DNA of 64,000 nt. Source: Quillaja saponaria. Lineage: Eukaryota; Streptophyta; Magnoliopsida; Fabales; Quillajaceae. The notes beneath the pieces are model-generated. The model had not been told where the DNA came from. It saw nothing but the letters and a program-made list of their open reading frames with translations, and searched no databases. Where the stretch lies: assembly GCA_029379385.1 (NCBI GenBank), contig CM055610.1, positions 19,741,422 to 19,805,421 on the forward strand, read 5' to 3'. This document shows positions 12,259-24,698 of this stretch, piece by piece (the first letter of the stretch is position 1; every line of letters begins with the position of its first letter). The position numbers and the translations under genes are program-made.

Positions 12259-13277
12259 TTCTCTTCTTCGATTGTAGCTTCTCTCCGTAAGAACACATAC
12301 TGACTTTATTTTTCTTTCCTTTTTGCTTTTTTCAAGTTTTGTTTTTACAAATTCTCAATTGTGCACATATCCTGTTTGGCTAGTATCAAAATTGGAAAGA
12401 AATGACAGGAAATGTTTTCTATTTGTCGTAGTTGAATTCAATTATTCCGTACATTTACTACGAGAAAAGAAAATCAAAGTCGATTTTGGCGTCTTCTTCT
12501 GGATATTAAGAATCTGAACGGCAATGGGAAAATCGTCGGTTTTAGCTCAGAGAACTTTACTCAGTTGAGCAACATTCTGTTGTCTGCTTAATTTTGATTT
12601 GATTTTCTTTTTAAGCTTTTAAATTTAAATGTAAGAACAGCGAAGAATTTATAGACAGTCGAACTCTTCAAATTTATTTTTTTTAATTCTTTTGAACACT
12701 GAAAAAGGTAATTTATATATTTGATATCTGATGGCAGATTCTTAGAAGAACTCGGAAACTTTCTTTCTTTCCTTTATGCAATTTTTTTTTCCATTCTCTT
12801 GCTGTACCTCTCTGACATTAGGATATCTGACGGGAGGATTATTGCTTTTCGTAGGATTGGAACCTAAATTGCTGGGAAAGGTTTCTTCCTTCCTTAACTT
12901 TTTTACAGGAGCAGCAGAAATTTCACTATTCAAGCGATAAAAATCCCTAATCTTTGCAGGAGAGAAAATTAAGGTTTTGATTATACCGAATGCCATTTCT
13001 TTAAGGTTTTTGATTGTACTCATACTGCTGGAGAACAAATAGTGCAAGCTTGAGGCTTTTATTTTGTGTTTTCTGTTTAGCCCTAGGCATTGACTGTTTC
13101 GAGGTACAACAAAGAAGAGGACAGAGAGGAAGAAGAAAATAGGAGGTCGCTTATCATCTGGATTGCCCTTTAAAATCGGTTTTCCAGAGATAACTCTTGT
13201 GTTCTATTATGGAATGTCAGATTCAAAGCTTGTTCTTTTATTGAAGTTGACAGGGTTTTGAAGGTACAGAATAGACA

Positions 13278-15995
13278 ATGGCCAGTGTAGCCATTAGTCC
13301 TGTGTATGAAGAGTCTTTAAACTCTTCTATATTCACCAGCCATTTTGGTCATCATTTGGATGACTCAATTTTGATTTACCTGACTGTTTCTGGTTCTGTG
13401 ATTCCCATGCGCATTATGGAGACTGATTCAATTGCTTCAGTGAAGTTGAGAATCCAAACTTTTAAAGGTTTTTTTGTAAAGAAACAGAAGTTGGTTTTTG
13501 ATGGAAGGGAACTGGCACGAAACAATTCTTGTGTCCGGGACTATGGTGTAACCGATGGTAATGTATTGCATTTGGTGCTAAGACTTTCAGATCTACTAGC
13601 TATCACTGTTCGGACTATGTGTGGTAGGGAGTTTGGGTTCTCTGTTGAGAGGAACAGGAATGTAGGTTATGTTAAGCAGCAAATAGCTAAGAGGGGGAAA
13701 GAGTTTGTGGATCTCAAGGATCAAGAATTGATATGTGATGGTGAGACACTTGAAGAAGACCAGAGACTCATAAATGATATCTGCAAGGATAGTGATGCTG
13801 TGCTTCACTTGCTGGTCAGGAGATCTGCCAAAGTAAGAGCTAAACCAGTTGAGAGAGATTTTGAATTATCGATAGAGGCATCTCCTTCATTTGAAAAGGG
13901 GGCTAATATAGGAGGCGAATACCAGTTTGGGGCACTATCTTTAACACATAAGATTCTGGAGGAGAAGCAATTGAGAAGATATTTCCTTGTGGAACCAATT
14001 ATTGTTTACTCAAGTATCAAATTACCAGTAGTGATTGAAGAGCTAATTAAGACTACCGCTGATGGGTTACAGATAGGCAAGAAACCAATTCAGTCTTCAG
14101 AGGGATCAGGGGGAGCTTATTTTATGCAAGATTATTCTGGTCTGAAGTATGTTTCAGTTTTCAAGCCAATTGATGAGGAGCCAATGGCTGTGAATAATCC
14201 TCGGGGTTTACCTGTGTCCATGGATGGAGAAGGCTTGAAGAAGGGAACACGAGTAGGACAAGGGGCATTAAGAGAAGTGGCAGCTTACATTTTGGATCAT
14301 CCTAGGGAAGGACCTCGTTCATATGATAAAGAGAATGGGTTTGCTGGAGTTCCCCCCACAGTTTTGGTCAAGTGCTTGCATGGAGGATTTAATCATCCTG
14401 AAGGTTATGACTATGCATCCAAAAATCTCAAAATAGGATCACTCCAAATGTTTCGGAATAACATTGGAAGCTGTGAGGATATGGGCCCTAGTGCATTTCC
14501 AATGGATGAGGTACACAAGATCTCTGTGCTGGACATTAGGTTGGCCAATGCAGATAGGCATGCTGGGAACATTTTGGTTGGCAAGGACAGTAAAGATGGT
14601 CAAATTGTGCTTATTCCGATTGATCATGGCTATTGCTTGCCTGAAAATGTAAGTCTTCTATTCTCTAATATAGCTAACGCTTTTTTTCTTCAATTAATAA
14701 AGAAGGCTTCACCATTAGTTGTTCTGCAGTTTGAGGGCTTTCCCTTATTAACTGATTTTCATATATGAAGTCTTCTAATCTGATGATGTAAGTGGTACTT
14801 ATGTCTGTCCTATAATTTACAGTATCTCTTTCTCTTTGCTCTTCCTTGTTTGTTCTGGAATAACTTTTAGAGATGCTATAGTATGCTGCTGAGAAAACTC
14901 ATAGATTTGTCAGCTTTACATTCATCACCAGCTCTGATATATATCCACTTTACAAATCGTTGATTTGATGAGTTACATTTGTTCTGTTTAAAGGTCGCTA
15001 CATATCATTTGAAATCTCAGCAGACTTTCATTCCTTTATTGCATTATCTTGGTTTGTGCCTGGAGTGAAAATGGGGTAATGTAGAGTAACGAAACTACAG
15101 AGTACAGACTTTTAAAGTAAAGGCTCTTGCTTCTATTTTCAACCCTCTATACTTCATCCAGTTTTCTGATTGTCATTACTAGCTAGGAAAACCTTAAGCT
15201 CTTTTTGTTCTTCATAACACATGGATCACTGATCCACTTAACCTTAAAATTGTTACTTCTTTGGTCACATGAGCAGACTCTCTTCTGAATTTGTTACCAT
15301 TACTTTCACATTGTCTCGGGCCATTCTGCTGAACTTCTTTGATGCTTTATCTTATTCGAACTTTGTTATTCACTGCTGTGCTGCACCTCATCCTTCAATA
15401 CATCTAATCTTCCTAGGAAGCAGTATTGGTATTCCATGATGTACTGGGGGTGAATGTAATTAATTTGTGAATCATGTTGCTTCATGTTATCTTCTATGTC
15501 ATATTTAAAATTTTCTCATAGGATTTGAATCCTGGTAGACTAGGATTTCATCTTCCTTCTTTTATTTCTTTCATTTTTTCATGTCAAATTTCCATCCTAT
15601 TGCAGTTTGAGGACTGCACATTTGATTGGTTGTACTGGCCACAAGCTCGTGAGCCTTACTCCGCTGACACCGTTGATTATATAAAATCTCTGGATGCTGA
15701 AGAAGATCTTAAACTTCTGAAGTTTCACGGCTGGGACCTTCCTCTTGAGTGTGCCCGCACACTTCGTATATCCACCATGCTTCTGAGGAAAGGTGCAGAG
15801 AGAGGACTTACTCCTTTTGCCATTGGAAGCATCATGAGCAGGGAGACACTAAAGAAGAAATCTGTTATTGAGCAGATCATTCAAGAAGCAGAGGAAGCTG
15901 TGCTTCCAGGATCAAGTGAAGATGCATTTCTTCATTCTGTTTCACAGGTCATGGATTGTCGACTAGATGAGCTATCCCCTAAGGCTATGCCATGA
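13278..15995 (+). CDS. Phosphatidylinositol 4-kinase gamma (ubiquitin-like domain kinase), PI4K gamma 4 type
   Basis: Two coding exons, 13278-14648 and 15606-15995, joined in phase 0 across a 957-base intron with gtaagt and tgcag borders, give 586 residues. Arabidopsis PI4K gamma 4 is of similar length. Two ubiquitin-like domains lie at about 28-105 and 105-186, and the kinase domain at about 270-560. Visible motifs: glycine-rich SGGAYF (about 276), a lysine in SVFKP, the catalytic segment NADRHAGNIL (about 423-432), and the metal-binding IPIDHGYCLPE (about 446). The exon 2 part starts FEDCTFDWLYWPQA, a hallmark of the type II PI4K-like family. Members are reported to phosphorylate proteins rather than lipids and to bind proteasome-pathway partners, so the substrate is unsettled from sequence. 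The first exon can also be read past the donor to a stop at 14768, but this loses the conserved C-terminal part. A long leader with an upstream ORF precedes it. Confidence 0.93.
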
Positions 15996-15999
15996 ATGT

Positions 16000-16938
16000 G
16001 ATTATGGTCTTGGTTCATCTCTCAATGGACTCATGATCCAGGCAATGTAGATTGCTCTTTGAACTTGTACTGTTCCATCTGTGGCCTCATTCGTTCACTC
16101 AATTCAGCCTTGTAATGCAGTAAGCATGCTTTCCTGTTTCCCCTTTTCTTTATATCTGTGATAGTATATGGAAATATCCAAAAACATCTACAACAAAAAT
16201 TCAAGAAATAAATAAAATAGAGATTATATAGTATGCTATTTTGTTTATTTTGCTGCTCAGAGTGCATAAAGATAGAATCATAATATTGAGAGTATATATT
16301 TTTGTATGACGAGTTTAAAAGTTTCCATATTCAGTTGCTCTTGATATATGTTAAAAGCTTTCCTTTTCTGTTGGACATTTATATGTTTGTTTCCATATTG
16401 ACAATTCTTGTATGTATAGATGTATACACGGGTATGTAGAAAATGAGTAGGATATAATAGAGCAGTCCAGGACACACTTTTGAAGTCCCATCTAATAATT
16501 TGAGTAATTTGGTTTTGTGGTCCACTTCCTTATGTCTTTTCCCGGTAAACATAATGCAGGATGCATGTCATTTTCATTTAAATAAAAGTAGGACCTTTTT
16601 AGGTGACATAGTTCCTCAAACCGCCACGACTACTAAAGAAGATTGAAACTCGGCCTCAAGACTTGAAAAGTTTAGAAACAACCCACATGCTGCAAGTTTT
16701 AATCAATAAAGCCTACATGTCAAATTGAGGAAATTACAATCTTGCAATACCTATAAGTTGAATGAAAAATAAATAGGAACTACGTCACTATTACAGCTTA
16801 TAATTATTATTACAATCATTTTAAAAAATAGACAGAATAACTATATGTCGTACAATTGCAAATTAAATTATAAATAAAAGCATTGTACTACACCGAGGGT
16901 AGTCCTATAAACACTTAAACCCGGTGGAACACTGAAAC
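16000..16938. other. Convergent 3' space between PI4K gamma and pectinesterase genes
   Basis: The two genes converge here. The first few hundred bases are likely the 3' untranslated region of the kinase gene and the last 100 or so that of the pectinesterase. No further coding frame is supported. Confidence 0.4.
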
Positions 16939-19900
16939 TTAGTTTGATAGGCCAGCCAAAAATGCTACTCCGGTGGATGGCAACCATGACGAACCGGATA
17001 TAAATTGGCCCACGGTGAATCTGCTTGCCTCCACGGTGCTGGTAATGACCCGATACCCACGCCATTTTACCCGTTGTCCCACAGCTGCACCCGGCCCAGA
17101 GTTCATGTATTCACCATAGTACAATGTATCTAAGGCAAATGCTCCATTCCACTCTAGCCATCCACGTGGATTTATATGATCACCCATATTTGATAACATG
17201 TACACGGTTCTAGAGTATAATTTCCATGGACGGCCTAGATATGTTGGTATGCTTCCTTTTACTGCCTCAAGATCTCGGGTGGCGAGGATCCGACAAGCAT
17301 GGATGGATATACCAGTATTCTGATTTGGATCTTTTCTATTTTGGGCCGTGATTGTGTTCTTTTGTTGGGGCATCGGCTTTCTAGAATAAAGATTACAATT
17401 TTGAAACACCACAGCAGCATTGCCAAATATGAAGTCCACCGTTCCGTAAATGTCACATTCACGGAAAAATTGACGATTTGAATGCACGTAGCATGTGTCC
17501 TGGTAGCCGATGATGCTGCACCGGTAAACCACCGCATGATCAGCCCCAACACGGAGAGCCACCGCTTGATGTTTGCTTGGTCCGGCATAGTTCTCAAACG
17601 TTATGTCCCGGGCAATGAAACCGGCACCATTGGCAGCTGTTGATAAGGGAGATTAAAACAATTAATTAAATTTTAATACAGAAACAAATGAAGAAGAAAT
17701 TAAATACTTTGTTGATGTGTGACCAGAGCATATAATTCATCATGTCATGACCCACCTCCAATAATTTAATTTGGTGTATGTTTTATTATCTTTTACATAT
17801 AATACACTGTGAGACACGATTTGATGATAAGGTAATTTGGAATTTTGGATAAACCAATGGAATACAAGATTCCTATCATATTGAACAAAAATATATTATT
17901 AAATAATTATGATTTATTAAAAATAAAAGGAGGGGGGCAATTTCGTCCAAACGAACAAGAATTTGGATGAGATCACATGTGAGAGAATATTAAGCAACGC
18001 TGGTTAAGAGTGACAGGACACGAGCAAATCCACACATGGTGCATGGTTATGACTTACGACCCACAGTTTTTTTATAAAATAAAAAAATAAAAAATAGTAC
18101 TAACAAAAAATTAAATTACATTATATTTACTGACAAAATATATTATTATTTGTAACAGACTAATAAACTCACAAAAGAGAATTTATAATTCAGTAAAAGA
18201 GAATTTACCGAACGATGCAGTGTGGAATGTTGTCGTGCCCTGTAGAAAATTTTTTCCACCCGTAATGATCGTCTTACCCTTCCCATCTCCTATGAACATC
18301 AAATTGGTTTTCTTTCTTCCCACCTTCAAATTATTCTCTTCATACCTGAAAGAATAAAGATGAGTGTAATTTGACACAACAATAATAACAATGAGTTTTC
18401 TTTTTCTTTAGTTTTTCATGAATATGCCACAATAAATTTGTTTTAATTCCTCAATTTCTGAGTAAAACGATTCCCTCAATAAAAAGATACAAGGATAATT
18501 TTAAATTAGCATCTATGCAAACAGGAAAGAATTAATACATTCACATGATGATGTTATTTTATTATAAAATTCTTATGGGTGGCTTAACCTTCACATGAGT
18601 ACACAGTTGCATGCATGATTATTGAGCCGAAGTCAATGAACCAATCACAAAACAAAAAAGGAATCAAATACAAAACTTAGTAAGCCTAATAAGTCACCAC
18701 CGTAAATCCAATTATTATTTATATGCGTCAATTTATATACACTTTAATTAATTATTTCTATAATTTATTTAAAAACAGATTATCTACGTTAATACTAGAA
18801 AATTTAATGAGAATTTTATGTTTTAAATCTATTTTAAAGAAATTCAAATCCAATTTTATATTAAAAGTTAGCACTCATTAAAAAGTGTTTATTTTAATTG
18901 AAAAAAAAAAGAAGGTAAGAAAGTGATTAAAAGGATCTCTTTTCATGTCTAATTAAAAAGAAAAAGGAAAAATATAGAATCAAATAGTAATTTGAATTTA
19001 CCTTCCTGCTCTCACGTAGATGATATATCGGCGACTACTGTGTTCAGGCGCCGACTTAATAGCCTCCGTGATTGTTTTAACCGTTCCATTCCCGATCTTC
19101 GAAACCACTATATCGGCTTGTATCCTCGATACCGGTAAACCTAACAATTTCCTCTCTTTCTTACTCATCCATATCGGGAATTTATCACCCGATTTCTCAT
19201 CCAAGATATCGGCATTGACTCCCATCAGTTTGCGCCGTCGATTCTGTATCGGAATCCCCGAAAAATCGTCACTCCCAGTCGCCGCAAAAATCGCGAGGCA
19301 GTTGCTCACCAATTCCGACAAGTCCTTCAACCTGTCAGCCATCTGATCCTTGACGGACCCACTCACATCCTCAAATCCATCTGTACACGTGTCTTGATTT
19401 GTAAGGGCAGCGCTGAGCCACGTCAACACATCAGTCGTGGACCCTACGGATTTGCTGGTGGTTTCCGATTCTGAAGGTAAGACGGAGAAGAGGGAGCGTT
19501 GAATCGCGTCCACGGAATCGTCCAAGAGCTCAAGGCAATCATCGTACGCCGCCCGTACACGTGGATCCATCTGAACGTTGGAAATTCCGGTTGATAAATA
19601 AAGAGCTTTGCTCAAGTGCTGGAGTGTCATATTGAAGGAAATGTGGACCAGGTCTTGCTCCGAAGCACTGGTTGAACCCGGAAAATCCAGGAGTGTACTC
19701 ACACACAGAGACGGGTACCGGGTTTTACTACAGGTCTTGGAAATAGCCTGTGTCGGTTGACGGTGGACTCTGGGGTCGGATTGACCCGATGCCCGGGTCC
19801 GAACACTGACCAAGACCACGGCTGAGACTGCGGAGGCAACAATTAAAGCAACGGCCAGGAGTGAGAAAAGGATGAACTTTCTCTTTTTGGTTGTTGACGG

Positions 19901-19987
19901 GGTGGATGTTAAAGTGGGATCATCGGTTAAGGTGGAACGCCTGGAGGAGCCACCTGGGTCGGATGGTCCAAGTCTGCCATAGCCCAT
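16939..19987 (-). CDS. Pectin methylesterase with N-terminal inhibitor-like pro-region (PME34/PME61 type)
   Basis: Three exons on the minus strand, 19987-19002, 18345-18209 and 17636-16939, join to 606 residues; both junctions are GT-AG and keep frame. The enzyme removes methyl esters from cell-wall homogalacturonan. A basic N-terminus is followed by a membrane or signal-anchor segment at about 38-62. The PMEI-like pro-region spans about 80-235 with the expected cysteines (Cys86, Cys95, Cys151, Cys201, Cys230). Two subtilase-type processing motifs follow, RRRKLM (250-255) and RKLLG (279-283), then the catalytic domain. Catalytic aspartates are Asp421 in GYQDT and Asp442 in VDFIFG; Arg510 lies in LGRPW. 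The start MGYGRLGPSD and the end SSWLPSTGVAFLAGLS match the PME61/PME34 subgroup. Residue 423 after QDT is Cys where Leu is common. The enzyme should be secreted through the Golgi and matured by cleavage. Confidence 0.95.
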
Positions 19988-20065
19988 TTTCTATTTTTTC
20001 TGGTTGATTAGCCGAGGCTAGAGTGAGAAAATGTAGCTGAGCTATAGCTAGCTTGGAGTTTTATG

Positions 20066-20074
20066 TTTATAAGG
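20066..20074 (-). promoter_or_regulatory. Putative TATA box of the pectinesterase gene
   Basis: Read on the minus strand this is cttataaac, about 80 bases upstream of the ATG at 19987. That leaves a short leader of about 50 bases. It is the best TATA-like element near the start. Confidence 0.4.
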
Positions 20075-20111
20075 GGTAGTGTATGTAGAATCAGTGGGTA
20101 GTGGCTTATAC

Positions 20112-20350
20112 ATATATATATATATATATATATGGTTCTGGTAACATAAAAGTGTAGAAGTGATGAGAGAGAGAGAGAGAGAGTAAAAGAGGTTGGTGTG
20201 AAGTCGATGTCTGGAGAGGAATTAGCTGGCAGCTACTTCCAGCACTCCCCACTGGCTGTGAGTGTCTCTTTGAGAGAGACTTCCTATTCCTTTCCTTCTC
20301 TTTCTCTGTCTCTCTCTTTCTCTTTCTCTTTCTCTTTTTCTCTCTTTCTC
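20112..20350. repeat. Simple-sequence cluster upstream of the pectinesterase gene
   Basis: The promoter of the pectinesterase gene contains an (AT)n run at 20112-20133, a (GA)n run at about 20167-20183, and a long CT/TTTCTC-rich tract at about 20278-20350. GA/CT tracts of this kind are bound by BBR/BPC GAGA-binding proteins in plants. Whether this matters here is not shown by sequence. Confidence 0.5.
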
Positions 20351-20389
20351 TTTGTATTAGTATGGTTCTAGACTTGTAATTAGTGATTG

Positions 20390-22586
20390 GTTAAGAATGA
20401 AAAGAATTTGTACGTCATAACTTTATTACTAGTGAAAAGGAGAACGAGGATGATTCTCTTAACTATTAAGCTAAGTTCCACTTATATATATATATATATA
20501 TATATATGCTGTGTGCCTTCTAATTAATTTGGTCATATATGTGGAGCTAATAATTCAATTTGTTCCCGCATATTTAGAATTGTTACACCATAAACATAAG
20601 TAAACAAACCAGAATGCCAATTGACAATAATTTAATATTAATTTTCTAGTGAGGAAAAAGAAAAGTAAAAAACATGAAAAATTTTTATGTACTTAACCCA
20701 ATGGTCCTAGAGTATGGGTATGACTTTTAAATTGTAGACCAACCCTAGCAGGTAGGTTCAATTTTCATGCGCCTATAGAAGCAGCCTTACCATTTACCAA
20801 CAAACATAGGCGGTTTCTTTTTAAAAATTTCTTAAAATTGATCATGTCAATTAATCTACATCTACACACTAATATAATGCAAAAGTACTGTACCCTCTCT
20901 CTCTCTATATATATATATAAAGTATAATCAACGAAGTAGGCCCTTGAAAGGAATCGATTACATAAAAAGGTTATTTTTTAAATTATACTTCTAATTGGAT
21001 TTTGCAAAGTGTATTTCATTAAGGAGTTGCCTTTTTAATTGATTAGTGGGTGTCGCAACATTAATAAATGTTTTGTTCAGTAAAATGAAAAAAAGAGTGA
21101 TCTCCAGAAAGGAGGAAGGATCATGTGACCAATTCTTGATGGAACATGTTTTTTATAAAATTAGAAAGGACGATCTCTTTCAAGTGAAAGATAATTTTTT
21201 AAATCATGTTTCTAAAAACACACATAATCATTTGAGTTAAGAACTGTAATTAAAAATTAAATATTAATTTAAATCTCACATAAGCTGTGCTATATAACTA
21301 ACCAAAAAATTACAATTTTTTTTATAAAATAATTATATATATATATATATATATATACACATTATCTACTTGTAGTGGACCATAGATCTATACTTAAGAA
21401 ATCAAATGAGATTGTGATATTAAAGTGGATATATATAGAATACATACTCAAATTTATTACAAATATTAATATCAATTTGTTGCCTCCCCTTTTTTTTCTT
21501 TTTTTTCTTTCATCCCTTCAAAATTCAACAATTGAAAAGAAATAAAAATGAAAAGGTTGTTTTTTACTTTGTTAACTTGGTCGCTTTGGAAATGCAAAGG
21601 TTGAGAGTGACAAAAGAATTAAGGATGGGCCTACCGAGTCAGTGAGAAAATCCACCGACAGGACACAGAGAATGGGACACAGATGGTATTTTACTTTTCT
21701 TATTGACGAAGACAAACAGCGTACGTAACTTCTTCCTGGTACTTCCCAGTTATACAGCGGAAACTGTTTAACAAGCTTGGTCAGTTACATGCTGCTTTTG
21801 TGTAACTCCTCGGAGTCAGTGTAATTTTGATTTTATTATTATCAAAAAACTAAATTGAACTTATTTTACCTACCAAATAATAATATATGACTTTATCATC
21901 AAGCAAATAAATACGTGCATACAAATTGAAATTAAATATTGTCATACGTTTGTACAAAGGTATCATGTGAATTAGTAAGAAAAAAGAAAGTTTTAATTAC
22001 ATTTTTGGGTTGAACATTTGACGTCAAGATTTAATTCTGCTTCTATGTAGTTTCATTTATCTTTTTCATAACATAGTAGTTTAAAATTATTATGATCTTG
22101 TTTGGCTAAATTATGTATAAAAATATTGAATGTAAAAATATTTTTCAATTAGAGCTATGTAAAAAATATATTTGGTTCAGTTAATGCAAAAACGCTGTGA
22201 GATAAACAAAAATTTGTTTGATTTTATTTTTAAAAATAAATATTGATTATTAAAATTACTAAAAATTTGGCAAATATTATGGTTATATTTGTTTAAATAA
22301 AATAATTATCAAAATTTATTTGAGCTTTGTATATTTTCTATTTGAAAATTTTCTTTTTTTACGTTCAACATTTAGTAGTTTTTGGGATTCTAGAAGTCCA
22401 AAAATACTTTTCTGTAGAGCTTAAAAATAAAACATCTATTATCAAATAGTTTTGTAGAAAATCTTAAACCCAAAAACTGTTTAAAAGCTAAACCAAACAG
22501 ATGCTATATATCTTTTATAAATTGTCAATAAATTTTAGTTCAACTTACCTAAATAATGATATGAATCTAGCTAAATCTTAATACCC
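20390..22586. other. Intergenic AT-rich region
   Basis: No gene is supported. It contains (TA)n runs near 20482-20508 and 21336-21357. A SINE-like piece lies at about 20691-20790 (B-box-like aggttcaattttc). A possible small DNA element at about 22095-22505 has ends reading cttgtttggctaaatt and, inverted, ctgtttggtttagctttt. The two ends are only loosely similar. Confidence 0.35.
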
Positions 22587-22601
22587 GAATCCTTGCTATC
22601 A

Positions 22602-24683
22602 AGGGTGGAGCCAAAAATTTCACACCGCCTTAATATTTTATTCTATTATAAATTTAGTTAAAAATAAATATTTCTCATTTTATTTTTTTAAGATTTATGA
22701 AGATAAAAATACATCTACTTTTTTATAAGAAAACTGAAAAGATAGAAATATATCTTTTGTTTTGATTTTTTGGAATTGTACTAATTTTCATTTCGGACAT
22801 CTAATTATTTTTCAGTCAATTTTATTCTTCAAAATTAAAAAACTATCAATTAAGTTATATCCTCACATCTACATGTTATAAATAACAAAATAATCACATT
22901 TGATATAAAGATAATATTGCATTGAAGTTATTTTTATGTCTTGCAAAACTTTATTAGTCATTTTATCGTAACACAAGAATGAGATAATGCAAATTGATTA
23001 AAAAAAATTTGAATCCTAAAAATGTGATTGATTAGAAATATGACTAGATAATTAAATTGAAAATTGAGACAATCCTGATAAACTAAAACAAAACTAAGTT
23101 ATTTGTTAGAAGCTTTACTCTAGGTTGTTTTTTATATATAAAGTTTGATAGTGAAATGCAAATAAATAAAATTAATCAAATTTTCTATTTTATTTTAGAG
23201 CTCATTTAGTATATTCATATAAATGGAGCCCAACATTTTCGAATTATTTGATATAATATAAATAATATATATTTTGTATTGTTCATTAGCTTATATATAT
23301 TTTTACTATTTAGTAAATAATTTAAATATTATAGTAGTATTATATAAACACAAAAATAACATCAAATGTCAATTTGATTTGATATAAGTTTTGTACTTGT
23401 CTTAGTGAATGATTGACTCAAATGATTAACTTCTTAACAAGTCATTTTTTAATAAAATACATAAAAAAAAATGGATTGAATAAGGTCATCGAAAATTCAT
23501 GTTTGGAAAAATTTTAATAAAGTCTCAATACACTATATTTTGAAGATAATAATAAAATACATCTACTGTTTTTTATAAGAAAAATGGAAAGGTAGAAATA
23601 TATCTATTATTTTGGTTTTTTGGAATTATATCAATTTTCAATTCAGTCATCTAATAATTTTTTTAGTTAAATTTATTCTTTAAAATTCAAAAATTATCAA
23701 TTAAGTTATATCCTCTCATCTACATGTTATGAATAACGAAATAATCACATTTGATATAAAGATAATGTTGTACTTAAGTTGTTTTTCTGTCTTGCAAATT
23801 TTTTTTTTGTCATTTATCATAACATAAGAATGAGGGAATGCAAATTTATTGAAAAATTTTGAATACTAAAGAATAAAATTGATTATAAATATTATTGAAT
23901 GAACTAAATTGAAAAATAAGACAATCGTAAAGGACTAAAACAAAACTTAAAATTATTATATTTTCTCCTTATATTCCTAAATTTAATACAATAATTAATA
24001 AGACTTCAAATATTAGCCTAATATAATTTCAAGTTAGGAAAATCAATTTAAATGATTATTTATAAAAATGCAAATAAACAAAACTATTCGTGAGTTATTT
24101 GTTAATAGCTTTACTCTAGGCATTTTTTAATATATATAAACAAGTTAAGTTTGATAGTGAAATGCAAATAAATAAAACTACTTGAGTTATTATCTTATTT
24201 TAGAGCTGATTTAGTATATTAATATAAATCGAGCTCAACTTTATCAAATAATTTGATATATTTTATTTTATATAGTATAATATAATAATATATATGTTGC
24301 ATTGTTTATTGGCTTATATATTTTTACTATTTAGTAAATAACTCAAATATTATAGTAGTATTATAAACGACATTTGATTTGATGGTAAGTTTGGAACTTG
24401 TCTTAGTGAATGATTGAATCAAATGATTAACTTTTTAAATGAACAAAATTAAATGGGCTAAAAAAAATGAATTGAATAAGGTCATCTAGAATTCAAGTTT
24501 AGAAAAAAAATTAATGAAAGGCTCAATATATATTACGAAAAAAAATAAAATTAGATAGACCAGATAAGAATATGCTTACTATACTCTAGATCTTATTAAT
24601 AACAGCCCTACTAAAATATTTGTAATAAAAAATTTAGTCCGAGCACCGGCCAATCTGGCCTGTGGCTTTGCCTCTACTTGCTT
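22602..24683. mobile_element. Unclassified inserted element bounded by 15-base direct repeats
   Basis: gaatccttgctatca occurs at 22587-22601 and again, identical, at 24684-24698, and the flanking bases differ. The enclosed 2082 bases begin agggtggagcca and end ggctttgcctctacttgctt. Read inverted, the right end (agaggcaaagcca) resembles the left end weakly. The interior is extremely AT-rich and codes for nothing. The long repeats look like a target-site duplication, but 15 bases fits non-LTR retroposition better than classical DNA transposons, and no poly(A) tail is present. The class is unresolved. Confidence 0.6.
22684..24530. repeat. Diverged tandem duplication inside the element
   Basis: Copy 1 covers about 22684-23545 and copy 2 about 23546-24530. 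Matching landmarks include ttatatcctcacatctacat (near 22855) against ttatatcctctcatctacat (near 23706), and gttatttgttagaagcttta (23098) against gttatttgttaatagcttta (24094). The offset grows from about 850 to about 996 bases, so copy 2 carries roughly 146 extra bases near 23950-24085. Copies appear about 80 percent similar by eye. Confidence 0.75.
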
Positions 24684-24698
24684 GAATCCTTGCTATCA

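Noticed and set aside
14649..14768. Reading the PI4K gamma first exon straight through to the stop at 14768
   Set aside because: A gtaagt donor at 14649 and an in-phase acceptor at 15605 restore the conserved FEDCTFDWLYWPQA segment, so this part is intron.
22095..22505. MITE with tgtttgg ends just left of the 15-base-repeat element
   Set aside because: The two ends share only the common tgtttgg word and loose similarity after it; no target duplication, so not called as a separate element.
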